In this document: one piece after another, positions 44,256 through 52,827 of the stretch | Layout of the letters: every line of letters starts with the position of its first letter | Numbering within the stretch: position 1 is the first letter of the stretch | DNA from: Haloplanus rubicundus | GTDB taxonomy: Archaea > Halobacteriota > Halobacteria > Halobacteriales > Haloferacaceae | Length of the DNA stretch: 64,000 nt | Assembly: GCF_003342675.1 (NCBI RefSeq) | Contig: NZ_CP031149.1 | Span: 83,063 to 147,062 of the forward strand | Direction of reading: 5' to 3' | The notes under the pieces: model-generated | Database searches by the model: none | The model's input: only the letters and a program-made list of their open reading frames with translations | What the model was told of the DNA's origin: nothing | Made by a program: the position numbers and the translations under genes

Positions 44256-44549
44256 CTATGACAGGCTCCAATCAGGGAATTGAGCAGGCTCTTGGACGTC
44301 GTGGAGATCGTACACCCGAGCAAGGGTCTGGAGCGTATAGGCGATAGCGACGAGATCGCTTCCAAAGGGGTCGCGGTCAGTATGGAGGAGATCGTCGAGC
44401 GCCGAGTAGCGAGCCTCGAGCAGTTGGTCGGAATTCACTGTTTCGAGCGAGGTTCCCATCTCGTCGAGTTCATCGAGGACGTCGTCGACGAGAGATTCGA
44501 CGAGCGGTAGCGGTTCGGGGACCGGTGTTGGAATGAAGGTATGAGTCAT
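44256..44549 (-). CDS. Small hypothetical protein
   Basis: 97 residues, helical, acidic (LPLVESLVDDVLDELDEMGT). The last five codons (WSLS and stop) lie in the extended R2 repeat, so its C-terminus may have been replaced by module insertion. Coupled to the upstream gene by ATGA. Third gene of the operon behind leader L9. Confidence 0.55.
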   Translation of the reverse strand: MTHTFIPTPVPEPLPLVESLVDDVLDELDEMGTSLETVNSDQLLEARYSALDDLLHTDRDPFGSDLVAIAYTLQTLARVYDLHDVQEPAQFPDWSLS

Positions 44550-44959
44550 CCGGAGACGGCCTCCCCATCATTGATGCCACCGTCACCTTTGGCCTCGGCT
44601 TTCTCACGGAGGCGAGCTTTCTCGGCACAGTGGTCGGCATACACCCGACAAAAGCGTTTTCGCTGGCCTTCAAGAGTCGTCTGGGCGCTCCGGGCTCTGC
44701 GAGCTCGGTCGAACGCGAACGGATCGCGATACTGTACGTGCGTCGGGATACTCACCATGGCAATGTCGCCTCCGGCCGAGACACCGAGTTCCCGGAGATA
44801 CCGTCGGAGTAGGGCCTCCGTGGAGTCGAGTTTCGACCGGAGTGCTCGAAGCGTCCGCTCATGGCCGGACGGAAAGCAGTCACGTGCCTCGTAGTCGATG
44901 GCATCGGGGTCGATGTCATCCCATCGAGGTGCGTCGTCGGGGGTGCGATGGGCAGTCAT
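44546..44959 (-). CDS. Hypothetical protein with coiled-coil tendency
   Basis: 137 residues. A helical segment HERTLRALRSKLDSTEALLR and a charged C-terminal helix (FCRVYADHCAEKARLREKAE) suggest a coiled coil. Function unknown. Overlaps both neighbours by 4 nt. Confidence 0.55.
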   Translation of the reverse strand: MTAHRTPDDAPRWDDIDPDAIDYEARDCFPSGHERTLRALRSKLDSTEALLRRYLRELGVSAGGDIAMVSIPTHVQYRDPFAFDRARRARSAQTTLEGQRKRFCRVYADHCAEKARLREKAEAKGDGGINDGEAVSG

Positions 44960-45291
44960 GCACCCGCTCGCGTTTCATCCGGGGTGTTCGCGCTCGGTGT
45001 ATCCGGGGTAATGGGTGCGCCGATAGCGGGCGGGTCCGGGTCGGTGTCATCAGTGTCCTGAAAGCGACGAGCGATTCGATCATGGAGTGTTGTGCGCTCT
45101 TGATCGTCGTCCGTGTCGTCGTACGGACGACCGGTGTAGAGGGCGATTCGACCGGAGATCGTCCCGTCGCCGTGAGCGGTGAACAGGACGTGATCGGTGG
45201 CGTAGCCGAACTCGTTGACCGCGAGCTCGTGGAACTGCTCGACCTCACTACGGGTGCGTTCGGGCGCGTCTTCAGCGATTTCAAAGGCCAT
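44956..45291 (-). CDS. Hypothetical protein, first of a three-gene operon
   Basis: 111 residues. The first 60 look folded (FEIAEDAPERTRSEVEQFHE, DHVLFTAHGDGTISGRIALY); the rest is a Pro/Asp-rich tail. Function unknown. Starts 9 nt after leader L9. Confidence 0.55.
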   Translation of the reverse strand: MAFEIAEDAPERTRSEVEQFHELAVNEFGYATDHVLFTAHGDGTISGRIALYTGRPYDDTDDDQERTTLHDRIARRFQDTDDTDPDPPAIGAPITPDTPSANTPDETRAGA

Positions 45292-45300
45292 TTCTTGATT

Positions 45301-45327
45301 TCCCTCACCGGCACGGGGAGCGACAAA
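45301..45327 (-). promoter_or_regulatory. TTTGTCG hairpin leader, copy L9
   Basis: Minus strand TTTGTCGC then stem TCCC/GGGA around CGTGCCGGTGA, with dyad O3 3 nt upstream. Confidence 0.6.
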
Positions 45328-45330
45328 CTG

Positions 45331-45369
45331 GTCCTACGCTACAATCGCGTTCGTCCTGTTACGTAGGAC
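45331..45369. promoter_or_regulatory. Shared 39-bp dyad, copy O3
   Basis: GTCCTACGCTAC, 15 nt, GTTACGTAGGAC. The best-matching copy. Confidence 0.65.
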
Positions 45370-45388
45370 GGCGAGCGCCGCAAGCGAG

Positions 45389-45688
45389 TCAAAATGGGCC
45401 GATCGAAGCTTGTTCGGTGGGTTCCCCCCTCTCGTCGATAGGCGTATCCGGGCGGTCCATATCTTCGAGCGATTCAGCGCAGATATCGAGTGGACACGTT
45501 CCGTAGTGACCTTCGTCGACGGCGAGGCAGTCGCGCCTTCCATGCGGATGAACGAAATTTCCGCCGTGGCCCGACGGGCGCTTGCATTTCGTACCGATGG
45601 AAGCGCCACACGACGGGCACTCCACTTCGAGGACGGGGTCGCGGGGCCACGTTCGGTCACAACCGTCGCGATTGCAGGAAATAGTCAT
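45389..45688 (-). CDS. Small zinc-binding protein
   Basis: 99 residues. Several Cys/His groups: CNRDGC, CPSCGASIGTKCKRPSGHGG, FVHPHGRRDCL, YGTCPLDIC. Probably two zinc sites. Overlaps the upstream methylase-like gene by 4 nt, so the two are made together; it may be a DNA-binding partner. Confidence 0.65.
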   Translation of the reverse strand: MTISCNRDGCDRTWPRDPVLEVECPSCGASIGTKCKRPSGHGGNFVHPHGRRDCLAVDEGHYGTCPLDICAESLEDMDRPDTPIDERGEPTEQASIGPF

Positions 45689-46599
45689 GCAAACTCGTCA
45701 AAACCAGCCTGGGAGGTCTCATTCGGATCGAGCGCGACGTCGAGGTTCGGGGCAGGTGTTGGTTCTTCGGGTGTCGGTTCCGCGTCGACCTCCGGCTCGG
45801 GCTCGATGTCCGGCTCTTCTTGTGCGGCGCCGGCGTTGGTCTCGTTGTCAAGGTCATCGGCAACTGGCACATGAAAAAAACGGGCGAGGACACGGTCACG
45901 CTCGCCGGAATCGAGTTCTCGTACGGGATAGTCGCCTCGGACGAGCTGGGCGGTGCTGATGAACCAAACCCGGCGGGCGTCGAGTTTCAGGGCGTCACCG
46001 AGGAGGACGTACCCGGTCATATCGTTGAGCACGAAGTTGAGTACGGCCATCTTCGCGCAGAGAGGATCTTTGTCGTATCCGAGATAGACGGCTGGAGTCT
46101 CTGGTGCGAGGTCCCGGAGTCGATGGGCACTGTCGACGATGAGTCGACCGCTCCCGCACCCGGAGACATCACCGAGAACGAGCGGCTCCTCCGGCGTTGC
46201 CTCACGGATACTCTTGGAATCAGGGAGGTTCATCTGGGCCATCGCTCGGCTCACTGCTCCGGGCGTGAAGTACTGGGCGAAATGCTCGCTTGTCAGACCG
46301 TAATGTTCGTAAACACCGCCGAGGACATCTTCTCGAGTTTCCTCCACCGCAAAGACGAGACCCCCGAGAGCGTTGGCGTGCAGCGTCGCAAGCGCTCGAA
46401 CCGTCTCCTCGTCCCGACCATCATTTCGATACCGGTCGAGCGGTTTCTGGTAGACGTCTTCGTCGCCGGAGAAGCTGGCGACCGCCATACTGATCCAATC
46501 GGAGAAGACCTGATAAGGGGATGCGCCCGTCTGCTGACTGATGTGGTCAAGCGGGTCAGTGACGTGTTCGCGGTGTTCGGGTTCTAGAAGTGTCGTCAT
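45685..46599 (-). CDS. Methylase-like protein lacking the NPPF motif
   Basis: 304 residues from ATG 46599, 1 nt after the upstream stop. It follows the type I N6-adenine methylase fold: QYFTPGAVSRAMAQM, then the SAM motif as GDVSGCGSGRLIVDSA, VYLGYDKDPLCAKMAVLNFV and VLLGDALKLD. In active enzymes an NPPF/Y motif should follow; here the text is RRVWFISTAQLVRGDYPV, with no such motif. The C-terminal 70 residues are an acidic Pro/Glu linker. It may bind SAM or DNA without methylating. Confidence 0.65.
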   Translation of the reverse strand: MTTLLEPEHREHVTDPLDHISQQTGASPYQVFSDWISMAVASFSGDEDVYQKPLDRYRNDGRDEETVRALATLHANALGGLVFAVEETREDVLGGVYEHYGLTSEHFAQYFTPGAVSRAMAQMNLPDSKSIREATPEEPLVLGDVSGCGSGRLIVDSAHRLRDLAPETPAVYLGYDKDPLCAKMAVLNFVLNDMTGYVLLGDALKLDARRVWFISTAQLVRGDYPVRELDSGERDRVLARFFHVPVADDLDNETNAGAAQEEPDIEPEPEVDAEPTPEEPTPAPNLDVALDPNETSQAGFDEFA

Positions 46600-46600
46600 G

Positions 46601-47611
46601 CTATGGGCGACCTCCCGCTGGTCCCAACTGATGAGAAACGGCGATCTCGGGACTAACGAATCGACGAGCGCGGTGAGGGACGTGGATACCCCGGGTGAGA
46701 GGGACGAATATTGAGTCGTGGTCGCCACAGACGATGCTCGCGAGAAGTTCGTGTTTACACATCACGCGGAAGGGAGCGGATTGCTTGTACGGGCACGAAC
46801 AGGTGAGGGCGTCCCCCCACGGGATGAATGGGTACTGGCTCCCGCTGTCGTATTCTCCGACAAGGACGGGTGCGGGGAGTTCGATGCCGTAGTCAGCGAG
46901 AGCCACTGGTTCGTCAGTGTTCGCGTGTGAGAGCACAGATTCCTGGAGGACGTACACCGAGTCGATGTCGTGTTCTCGGGCGATTGCGTCGGGGTTGGTG
47001 TCGTCGTCGACGAGGACCATCCCCACGAAGGCGTTGTACTCGAGGAGGTGGTTGGCGTCGGGAGTGGGTCCGATGCACTTCTCGATCAGCGACCCATAGG
47101 ACGACTCCTTGAGGATCTGGCGGAGATTCGCGCCGGGGATGAGTTCCTGATACCACTTCTCCCGGTCCTTACGCACCTCACGGACGGCTTCGTGAGGGTC
47201 GGATTGCTCACTAGCTTCGCGGATACGTGCGGCAAGGTAGGCAGGTGCGTCGACCAGAACAGTGTCATCGTCGGCGTGTTCGTAGAATTTCTTCTCTTCG
47301 CGAATCCGTACATCACACGATGCTTCGGCGTAATCGAGGCCCCTCGGCTTCTGTTTTATTCCCCGCCAGGGATGGGTTGCGGGAGTCTCGGCCTTGTACG
47401 ACCAGGGATTGTAGTTTCCAAGGAGTTGGTCGCGGCGGACAGGCCCACCGCGCATGAAGTCGAGGCGAATCTGGTGTTCGATGGGTTCGACGTTCGGTGG
47501 ATCGTGATCAACTTCGTAGTCGTAGTCACGGTCTATGTGGGCGAGTGCGCCTGGTGGCAACGCCAGGTGGGGCACACTGCCGTCGGCTGAGTGGATGGTT
47601 CGACAGGACAT
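46601..47611 (-). CDS. SWIM-type zinc finger protein
   Basis: 336 residues from ATG 47611. A SWIM finger sits near residues 285-305 (DALTCSCPYKQSAPFRVMC then KHELLASIV). The rest is unrecognised, with regions such as IEHQIRLDFMRGGPVRRDQL. First gene of an operon with the methylase-like and zinc proteins, behind leader L10 and dyad O4. Confidence 0.65.
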   Translation of the reverse strand: MSCRTIHSADGSVPHLALPPGALAHIDRDYDYEVDHDPPNVEPIEHQIRLDFMRGGPVRRDQLLGNYNPWSYKAETPATHPWRGIKQKPRGLDYAEASCDVRIREEKKFYEHADDDTVLVDAPAYLAARIREASEQSDPHEAVREVRKDREKWYQELIPGANLRQILKESSYGSLIEKCIGPTPDANHLLEYNAFVGMVLVDDDTNPDAIAREHDIDSVYVLQESVLSHANTDEPVALADYGIELPAPVLVGEYDSGSQYPFIPWGDALTCSCPYKQSAPFRVMCKHELLASIVCGDHDSIFVPLTRGIHVPHRARRFVSPEIAVSHQLGPAGGRP

Positions 47612-47655
47612 GATTGACGAAGGGCGAAATGTTGAACTCGGTCGTCTGCTGGACG

Positions 47656-47684
47656 CCCCACTACCGGCGCGGGGGGACGACAAA
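47656..47684 (-). promoter_or_regulatory. TTTGTCG hairpin leader, copy L10
   Basis: Minus strand TTTGTCGT then CCCC/GGGG around CCGCGCCGGTAGT; 44 nt before ATG 47611. Confidence 0.55.
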
Positions 47685-47698
47685 CTGGCTCGGAAGAC

Positions 47699-47737
47699 GT
47701 CCTACACAACGAACCGAGTGTCGTCGTAACGCAGGAT
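47699..47737. promoter_or_regulatory. Shared 39-bp dyad, copy O4
   Basis: GTCCTACACAAC, 15 nt, GTAACGCAGGAT, just upstream of leader L10. Confidence 0.6.
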
Positions 47738-47809
47738 CATATCATCGTAATTCGCAGAAGTTCTCATACTTTCTAACATAACAGATCCTCAGCTAAATGA
47801 AATCACGTT

Positions 47810-47841
47810 GACCGATATAGAGATTCCATGCAGCACGGCGG
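47810..47841 (+). repeat. Module-boundary repeat R11
   Basis: ACCGATATAGAGATTCC then ATGCAGCACGGCGG. The following 47831-47885 is shared with R10. Left boundary of the toxin-antitoxin module; the right side has only a weak half copy (GATACGCACTTGCGCC) near 48573. Confidence 0.5.
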
Positions 47842-47914
47842 CTTCTTTTCTTTCCTACCGGAGACGTTGAACCAACCGCTCAGTACGTCCGCGTCTCGAC
47901 AGGGTGCTACTGAC

Positions 47915-48265
47915 TCATTCCTGAATCCACGGGTCAAGGGTTTCGACTTTCCCGAGCATATTGGTTGGAGATCCGTAAGCATCGACGATGTTGAGAATAG
48001 CATTCGCAATCGCGTACGCTGAGGCTCGCTGGTTATTCACCAACAGAAGCCCTTCGTGCCGGGAGTCGGCAAGCGGCGCGAAGTTCTTGATGTCCGCGGT
48101 CACAATTATCAGTTCTTCCTGTTGGACGTAGGGGAGTATATCGACCTCATCGTCAGCGTCCTCGTCGAGTACGTAATCAGAGTACTCGGCCCGGTAGCCT
48201 TCTTTTCCGAGAATTTCAGCGGTACGCGGTTCGAGGTTTGCGTCGATAAAAAATGCCCACCGCAT
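47915..48265 (-). CDS. DUF5615 PIN-like toxin
   Basis: 116 residues. The start MRWAFFIDANLEPRTAEIL carries the first acidic residue of the PIN fold. ADDEVDILPYVQQEELIIVT then ADIKNF carry the others. DUF5615 proteins are predicted ribonuclease toxins paired with DUF433 antitoxins, exactly as here. The gene begins 1 nt after the antitoxin stop. Confidence 0.8.
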   Translation of the reverse strand: MRWAFFIDANLEPRTAEILGKEGYRAEYSDYVLDEDADDEVDILPYVQQEELIIVTADIKNFAPLADSRHEGLLLVNNQRASAYAIANAILNIVDAYGSPTNMLGKVETLDPWIQE

Positions 48266-48559
48266 CTATTCTCTGTCCGGTGGAGTGACGCCCTCGGGTC
48301 GGGTAATCTCATCCTTTAGATCAGCCATGATTTGCTCCCGTTCGCGTCGCAGGTTCTCGAACTCTCGAGGATGGTCATGATAGTATAGCAGTGCAGCGTA
48401 CACCTCCGAAATATCGAGGTTATGGCGGTCTGCGACGGTTTGAGGTGCGAGTCCACGACCTTCGACCCGCTCGACGATAGTCAGGACTGGCACGCGCCGA
48501 CCCTCAATGTGCGGTTCGTTGAGTATGTCCTGCACGATGCGGGTTTCCTGTTGCGACAT
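48266..48559 (-). CDS. DUF433 antitoxin
   Basis: 97 residues. The DUF433 signature is present: RIVQDILNEPHIEGRRVPVL, then GLAPQTVADRHNLDISEVYA and ALLYYHDHPREF. A helix-turn-helix-like fold that neutralises DUF5615 toxins and probably represses the operon. Confidence 0.8.
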   Translation of the reverse strand: MSQQETRIVQDILNEPHIEGRRVPVLTIVERVEGRGLAPQTVADRHNLDISEVYAALLYYHDHPREFENLRREREQIMADLKDEITRPEGVTPPDRE

Positions 48560-48751
48560 CTGTACTGTGTTATGATACGCACTTGCGCCTACATGAATGG
48601 AATGGTCACTTCATATTCTGTACTGACCGGATCAGAGGATCGGGAGTCTTGGTTTGCGACGTGCTGCACTCGCGCGATGTATTCAGCAAGCTGGACTACC
48701 AACCACAGAGGTAGATGACGATAGAAAGTATGCAAACTCCTGCTACCATTA

Positions 48752-51559
48752 TTACAAGCCGGCTAGCAGGCTCGCGAACTGGTCGAGTCTGTCGTCGAGA
48801 CGCTCAGGCGTGTAAACGGCTTCCTGGCGTTCGTAGTACCGCGAGAGTTCGGAGGCGCTGTCAGAGAGCGACCCGGGCTGGCAATCGGTCGCGATAGTGA
48901 GCGAACACACGGGTGCGTGTGACCGCCGGATCTGGTCGATGACATCATCCATCGAGGCGGGGTTGCCATCCGTCACAGTGATTATCAGCGGCTCGTCGCG
49001 TTGTGCTTCGACGAGTTCACGGGCGAGGCTAACCGCATCCGAGAGGGGCGTCCCGCCACCACACGTTGTATCGAGGAGATTCGCCTGGACGTGGCGCGTG
49101 TCTATGCTGAACGGTTTCACGAGACGTGCCTCACCACGGTAGAAGTCGGTGATGGCGACACGAATACCGAGGTTCTCCGCGGCGAGTGCAAATCGAGCGA
49201 GTGCTTGCGTCGCGATCTCAATCTTCGGTGGTGACCCCCGACGCATCGACCCAGAACGATCGAGGACGAGGACGAGCGCGTACTGCTTTTCGTCCCCAAG
49301 GGTTCGGGATTTGCACACGCGAGGGTCGCCGATTGCGAGGCGATGACCGGCTCGCGAATCGTACGCCCCGGAAGACAGGCCACGTCGAACGTTTTTGCGG
49401 CGGTCGAGTCGGAGATACATTTCGAGGGTGTCTGCGACCCGATCAGCCCCTTCTTCGATAGCGCCCCACTCGCGATTGTGGGCGAGATCGTCGCTGATGG
49501 GAAGGATATCGAGATCCTCGAGACTTCCAAGAGCGCCCTGCTGCCCACCCTCTCCGTTGTTCTGATCTTCCCCGTTCTGTGCTTGCTGGCGAGCGGAGCG
49601 TTCGAGCTGATCAGCTAGCGCGGAGAGTTCTTCCTCGAGGGCCTGTTCGTCGATATCTTCGCGCTCGGATTCACCGTGGGCAGCGCGTTCGTCACCGGCA
49701 AGAGCATTCTCGTAGGTGGCTTCGTCTTCGTCGGGCGACCTCGTCGAACTCTCGGCATGGGCAGGTCCTTCCGGAATGTCTTGCCCCGATTCAGAGTCTG
49801 ATTCTGCTTCGGGTTCTGAACCGGACTCCGATTCCGAGCGTGCGCCAGTGTCCGTGTCTCCCGCCGCGCTGCTGCTCGCCGTCTCGGGCGTCGGGGGCTC
49901 CGTTTGGTTCGACTGCCCTGCCTCATCTAATCCGTCCGAGGGTCGCTCGTCGTCGGTCTCGCCTACGCTCGGGCCATCACCGATCTCGTCTTCGCTCGTG
50001 TTGGGATTTGTATTCTCGCGATTGTCCTGGGAATCGGCGCCGAACTCCCCGAAAGTGAGCTGATCCTGCTGCGGAGTGTCGGTAGAGCTCGACGCGACTG
50101 ATTTCGGGACATCACCCGAGGAGAACACGGGTGATGGTGACTTCGACGGTGCTTCTGTCTCGGGAGAATTGGTCTCTTGGCTCGGGTTCGTTCCTTGGTG
50201 TTCCTGCTCGCGTTGTCGGGCACGGTCGGCGGCCTGCGCAATGGCCTGGGCTCGACTCGGTGGGTCGGAGTCTGACTCGGACTGTTCATTATTCCCGCTC
50301 TCGGCCTTGTCTTTGAACTCTTCCTCGCCGCTGGTACCGTCTCCCCCCTTCTGACCAGCGTCAGCTCTCTCCTCGCTGGCTCCTTCACCGTCTTCGTGCC
50401 TACCACCCCCGTCGCGTTCCTGTGCGCCCTCGCCGCTGCTGGGGGCCTCCTCGTCGATGTCGGTGGGGTCGGGGTCAGCCGTGACTTGTGGTTGCTCAAA
50501 GACGTTTTGACGAGGGTCGCTCGTTGCTTCCTGTGACAGCGAGACGTCACCCGGATCGAAGTCCTTGGGGAGTTGTGTCGGGGAGTTGGACTGTAACCGT
50601 CCCTGTGAATCCTCACCTGTGCCAGCGTCCCCTTCGGCGTCCCGTGGGTCTTCGTCGGCCTCGAGGACGGGCTGAATGTGGTCGGTCCACGTCTTGATGA
50701 CCCGTCGTGATCGCCGGATCGAAGCGGTCTTGTCGTGGTCGTGAGTGATATCTGAGCGGTCGGCGCTCCGAATCGCGAGTCCGTCGTCAGACAGCATACA
50801 CAGTTCTGAGTGGATCGCCCTGAACGCGTCCCGATCCGCCTCACTCTTGAACTGTACGCGAGAATCGTCTTTGTTGAGGAGGACCTCGGTCGTTCCCGTT
50901 GGATAGATGGCCTCGTCGTACAGGCAACTCGTCACGGCGTCCCAGAATGAGTACCGGACGTGCTCGTCATCGGGAATGTCCTCGGGCGTCTGCGAGTGGA
51001 GCCGTCGAGTGAGTTCGAGCCGAATTCCGGCGTTATCGCTGAAATTCTCGCCGTGGATGGCTTCGGACTCGATAGCGCCATCCTCGACGATGTTAATGAG
51101 GTCGTGAACCTGGGCATGGTATTTGACATCGACCTCGGTTTCGAGGAGTTCTGATATCGCTGTGATGGCTGTCTTGAGTATGTGGAGCAGTTCGTGAAAG
51201 GCAAGGCCGAACTGGTGGGCGTGGTCGGCGGTGAGCTGGTCGTTGAGCGGGATGCGTGTGAGGTCGGCCTCGGTCCCAGTCACCATCACCAGGTAATCAG
51301 TGTCGACGCCGGCGAGCAACTGTTCGGCCTGAGCGCGTTCGATTTCGGTCGCATCTGAAGAGACGATGGCATCGACATCGACGGGGAGAACGGCAGCGGT
51401 CTGGACGCTGGAGGAAATGACGACATCGACGGTTACGCCCCTTGGCAGGTGACCGAGGATGAACTCTCGGAGACGGTCAGCCCGCTGCGGAGAAATTCGC
51501 GATCTCACAGCGGCGTTGGGTTTGAGATCGTCTGTGACCTGATGGCGGTGAACTGACAT
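48752..51559 (-). CDS. CobT-like protein with metallopeptidase-like and VWA domains
   Basis: 935 residues from ATG 51559 (MSVHRHQVTDD). The N-terminal part holds an HExxH-type site, GLAFHELLHILKTA. The middle 350 residues are low-complexity and acidic, probably disordered. The C-terminal von Willebrand A domain has the MIDAS motif LVLDRSGSM, then TTCGGGTPLSDA and ITVTDGNPAS. This layout follows CobT-like partners of MoxR ATPases, and such an ATPase is encoded at 54616. The pair probably remodels a protein complex; the target is unknown. Confidence 0.8.
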   Translation of the reverse strand: MSVHRHQVTDDLKPNAAVRSRISPQRADRLREFILGHLPRGVTVDVVISSSVQTAAVLPVDVDAIVSSDATEIERAQAEQLLAGVDTDYLVMVTGTEADLTRIPLNDQLTADHAHQFGLAFHELLHILKTAITAISELLETEVDVKYHAQVHDLINIVEDGAIESEAIHGENFSDNAGIRLELTRRLHSQTPEDIPDDEHVRYSFWDAVTSCLYDEAIYPTGTTEVLLNKDDSRVQFKSEADRDAFRAIHSELCMLSDDGLAIRSADRSDITHDHDKTASIRRSRRVIKTWTDHIQPVLEADEDPRDAEGDAGTGEDSQGRLQSNSPTQLPKDFDPGDVSLSQEATSDPRQNVFEQPQVTADPDPTDIDEEAPSSGEGAQERDGGGRHEDGEGASEERADAGQKGGDGTSGEEEFKDKAESGNNEQSESDSDPPSRAQAIAQAADRARQREQEHQGTNPSQETNSPETEAPSKSPSPVFSSGDVPKSVASSSTDTPQQDQLTFGEFGADSQDNRENTNPNTSEDEIGDGPSVGETDDERPSDGLDEAGQSNQTEPPTPETASSSAAGDTDTGARSESESGSEPEAESDSESGQDIPEGPAHAESSTRSPDEDEATYENALAGDERAAHGESEREDIDEQALEEELSALADQLERSARQQAQNGEDQNNGEGGQQGALGSLEDLDILPISDDLAHNREWGAIEEGADRVADTLEMYLRLDRRKNVRRGLSSGAYDSRAGHRLAIGDPRVCKSRTLGDEKQYALVLVLDRSGSMRRGSPPKIEIATQALARFALAAENLGIRVAITDFYRGEARLVKPFSIDTRHVQANLLDTTCGGGTPLSDAVSLARELVEAQRDEPLIITVTDGNPASMDDVIDQIRRSHAPVCSLTIATDCQPGSLSDSASELSRYYERQEAVYTPERLDDRLDQFASLLAGL

Positions 51560-51609
51560 GGTTGGAATAGGATCGAGGCGGGACGGACGGGTACTGGACA
51601 GAGCGTGCT

Positions 51610-51638
51610 GCCCCCTCACCGTCACGGGGGCGCACAAA
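51610..51638 (-). promoter_or_regulatory. TTTGTCG hairpin leader, copy L11
   Basis: Minus strand TTTGTGC then the 6-bp stem GCCCCC/GGGGGC around GTGACGGTGA. Confidence 0.6.
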
Positions 51639-51734
51639 CAGGCGGTGCTGAGTCCACTGGTGAGTTGTCAATCCTCTATTGATATGTCCCAGGACCCACA
51701 AGCCAGAGGGGAGAGTCGTCATCTGATAAAAAAG

Positions 51735-51767
51735 GCGTGCAAGATGGAGAGCATAAATTCAGCACGC
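51735..51767 (+). repeat. Module-boundary repeat R7
   Basis: GCGTGCAAGATGGAGAGCAT then AAATTCAGCACGC; ends pair (GCGTGC/GCACGC). Left boundary of the redox module; R3 is the inverted partner. Confidence 0.6.
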
Positions 51768-51819
51768 GGTACCATTGCGTAGAGACGATCTAAACAGCTG
51801 ATCCACAACCACTCTGATC

Positions 51820-52725
51820 TCAGGACACAGAGCGTGGCGTATCCCGTTTGATATCCGTAACGGCGAGATTCCCATTGAGAGTGACAGTAAGTGTGTCAGC
51901 ATCGTGAACGATCGATACAGCAATCACCCATGGGTCGGTCGACTGAACAGTGGTATAGTCGTCACTCACACACCAGTCCAGCCGCCAGTACGGTGTCGCC
52001 TGCAGATCGAGACCGTGGTCTCGGTAAAACGAGATAACCGCCGACTCGTCAAGCAGAACCAGCCCAATTGGAGAGCAGAGGCTATGTTGGCACTGCTTAC
52101 AGGTATATTCGGCGCGAAGGTCGGAATCGAGGCAGCAGTCGTCCCCCCGGGCAACTCGTGTCTTCATCTGGCCACTGCATCTTGGACAGACACCATCTCT
52201 GGCGAGACAATGTAGATGGCGCACCCGTTGGTTGAACGTTGAAAGAATGGCCTGTTCGTCGCGACCGATCAACCCACCCGGCGGGAACGAGTACTGTCCA
52301 TGTGTACGACCACAGGCGGGACAGCTTATCGCGAGTTTCTCCTCGGCGTATGTCGCCACGAGTGATCCACTACACTGGGTACATTGGTCCCCGGTTTCAA
52401 ACGGCTCAATGTCAGGGTGGGCATTGAACGATCCCTCGACCACGGCTTGGATAACTCTCTCCCCAGCAGTCCGGAGTTCGTATCCGTCATCGTGTTTGTA
52501 GACGAAATGCCCGGTTAGCTGGTTCAGGTGGTAATTGAACTGGGCACTATTGTCTGTCTCAGTCATCTCGTAGAGTGTGGTGAACTCCGCTGGCTGTTCG
52601 TCGATCTGCCAGAGTGCTTCTAAGATTGCGACTCGCGTTTCGTCCCCAATGAGCGCGAACGCTTCGGCCGGCCTGAGACAGTGCTCCGATTCCTCAGCAA
52701 GTTCCATGGCCTCAAGCCTATTCAT
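51820..52725 (-). CDS. ArsR-like winged-helix regulator with zinc ribbons
   Basis: 301 residues. The N-terminal winged helix (AFALIGDETRVAILEALWQI, NSAQFNYHLNQLTGHFVYK) is followed by Cys pairs (CTQCSGSL, ISCPACGRTHG, CPRCSGQM, YTCKQCQHSLC) forming two zinc ribbons, a haloarchaeal regulator architecture. Divergent or separate control of the oxidoreductase pair beside it is likely, perhaps redox or thiol sensing. Confidence 0.75.
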   Translation of the reverse strand: MNRLEAMELAEESEHCLRPAEAFALIGDETRVAILEALWQIDEQPAEFTTLYEMTETDNSAQFNYHLNQLTGHFVYKHDDGYELRTAGERVIQAVVEGSFNAHPDIEPFETGDQCTQCSGSLVATYAEEKLAISCPACGRTHGQYSFPPGGLIGRDEQAILSTFNQRVRHLHCLARDGVCPRCSGQMKTRVARGDDCCLDSDLRAEYTCKQCQHSLCSPIGLVLLDESAVISFYRDHGLDLQATPYWRLDWCVSDDYTTVQSTDPWVIAVSIVHDADTLTVTLNGNLAVTDIKRDTPRSVS

Positions 52726-52827
52726 ATGCTGAATATGAGGCTAAAGATTCTAAAAGGCTCGCACAAGTTCGATTTTGTAATATTGTTTATAATTCAACGG
52801 ACTCTCATCTCGCCACAACAGTCCCGT

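Noticed and set aside
46599..46728. 43-residue N-terminal extension of the methylase-like protein
   Set aside because: It overlaps the end of the upstream SWIM gene; the ATG at 46599 follows that stop by 1 nt and the extension has no recognisable fold.
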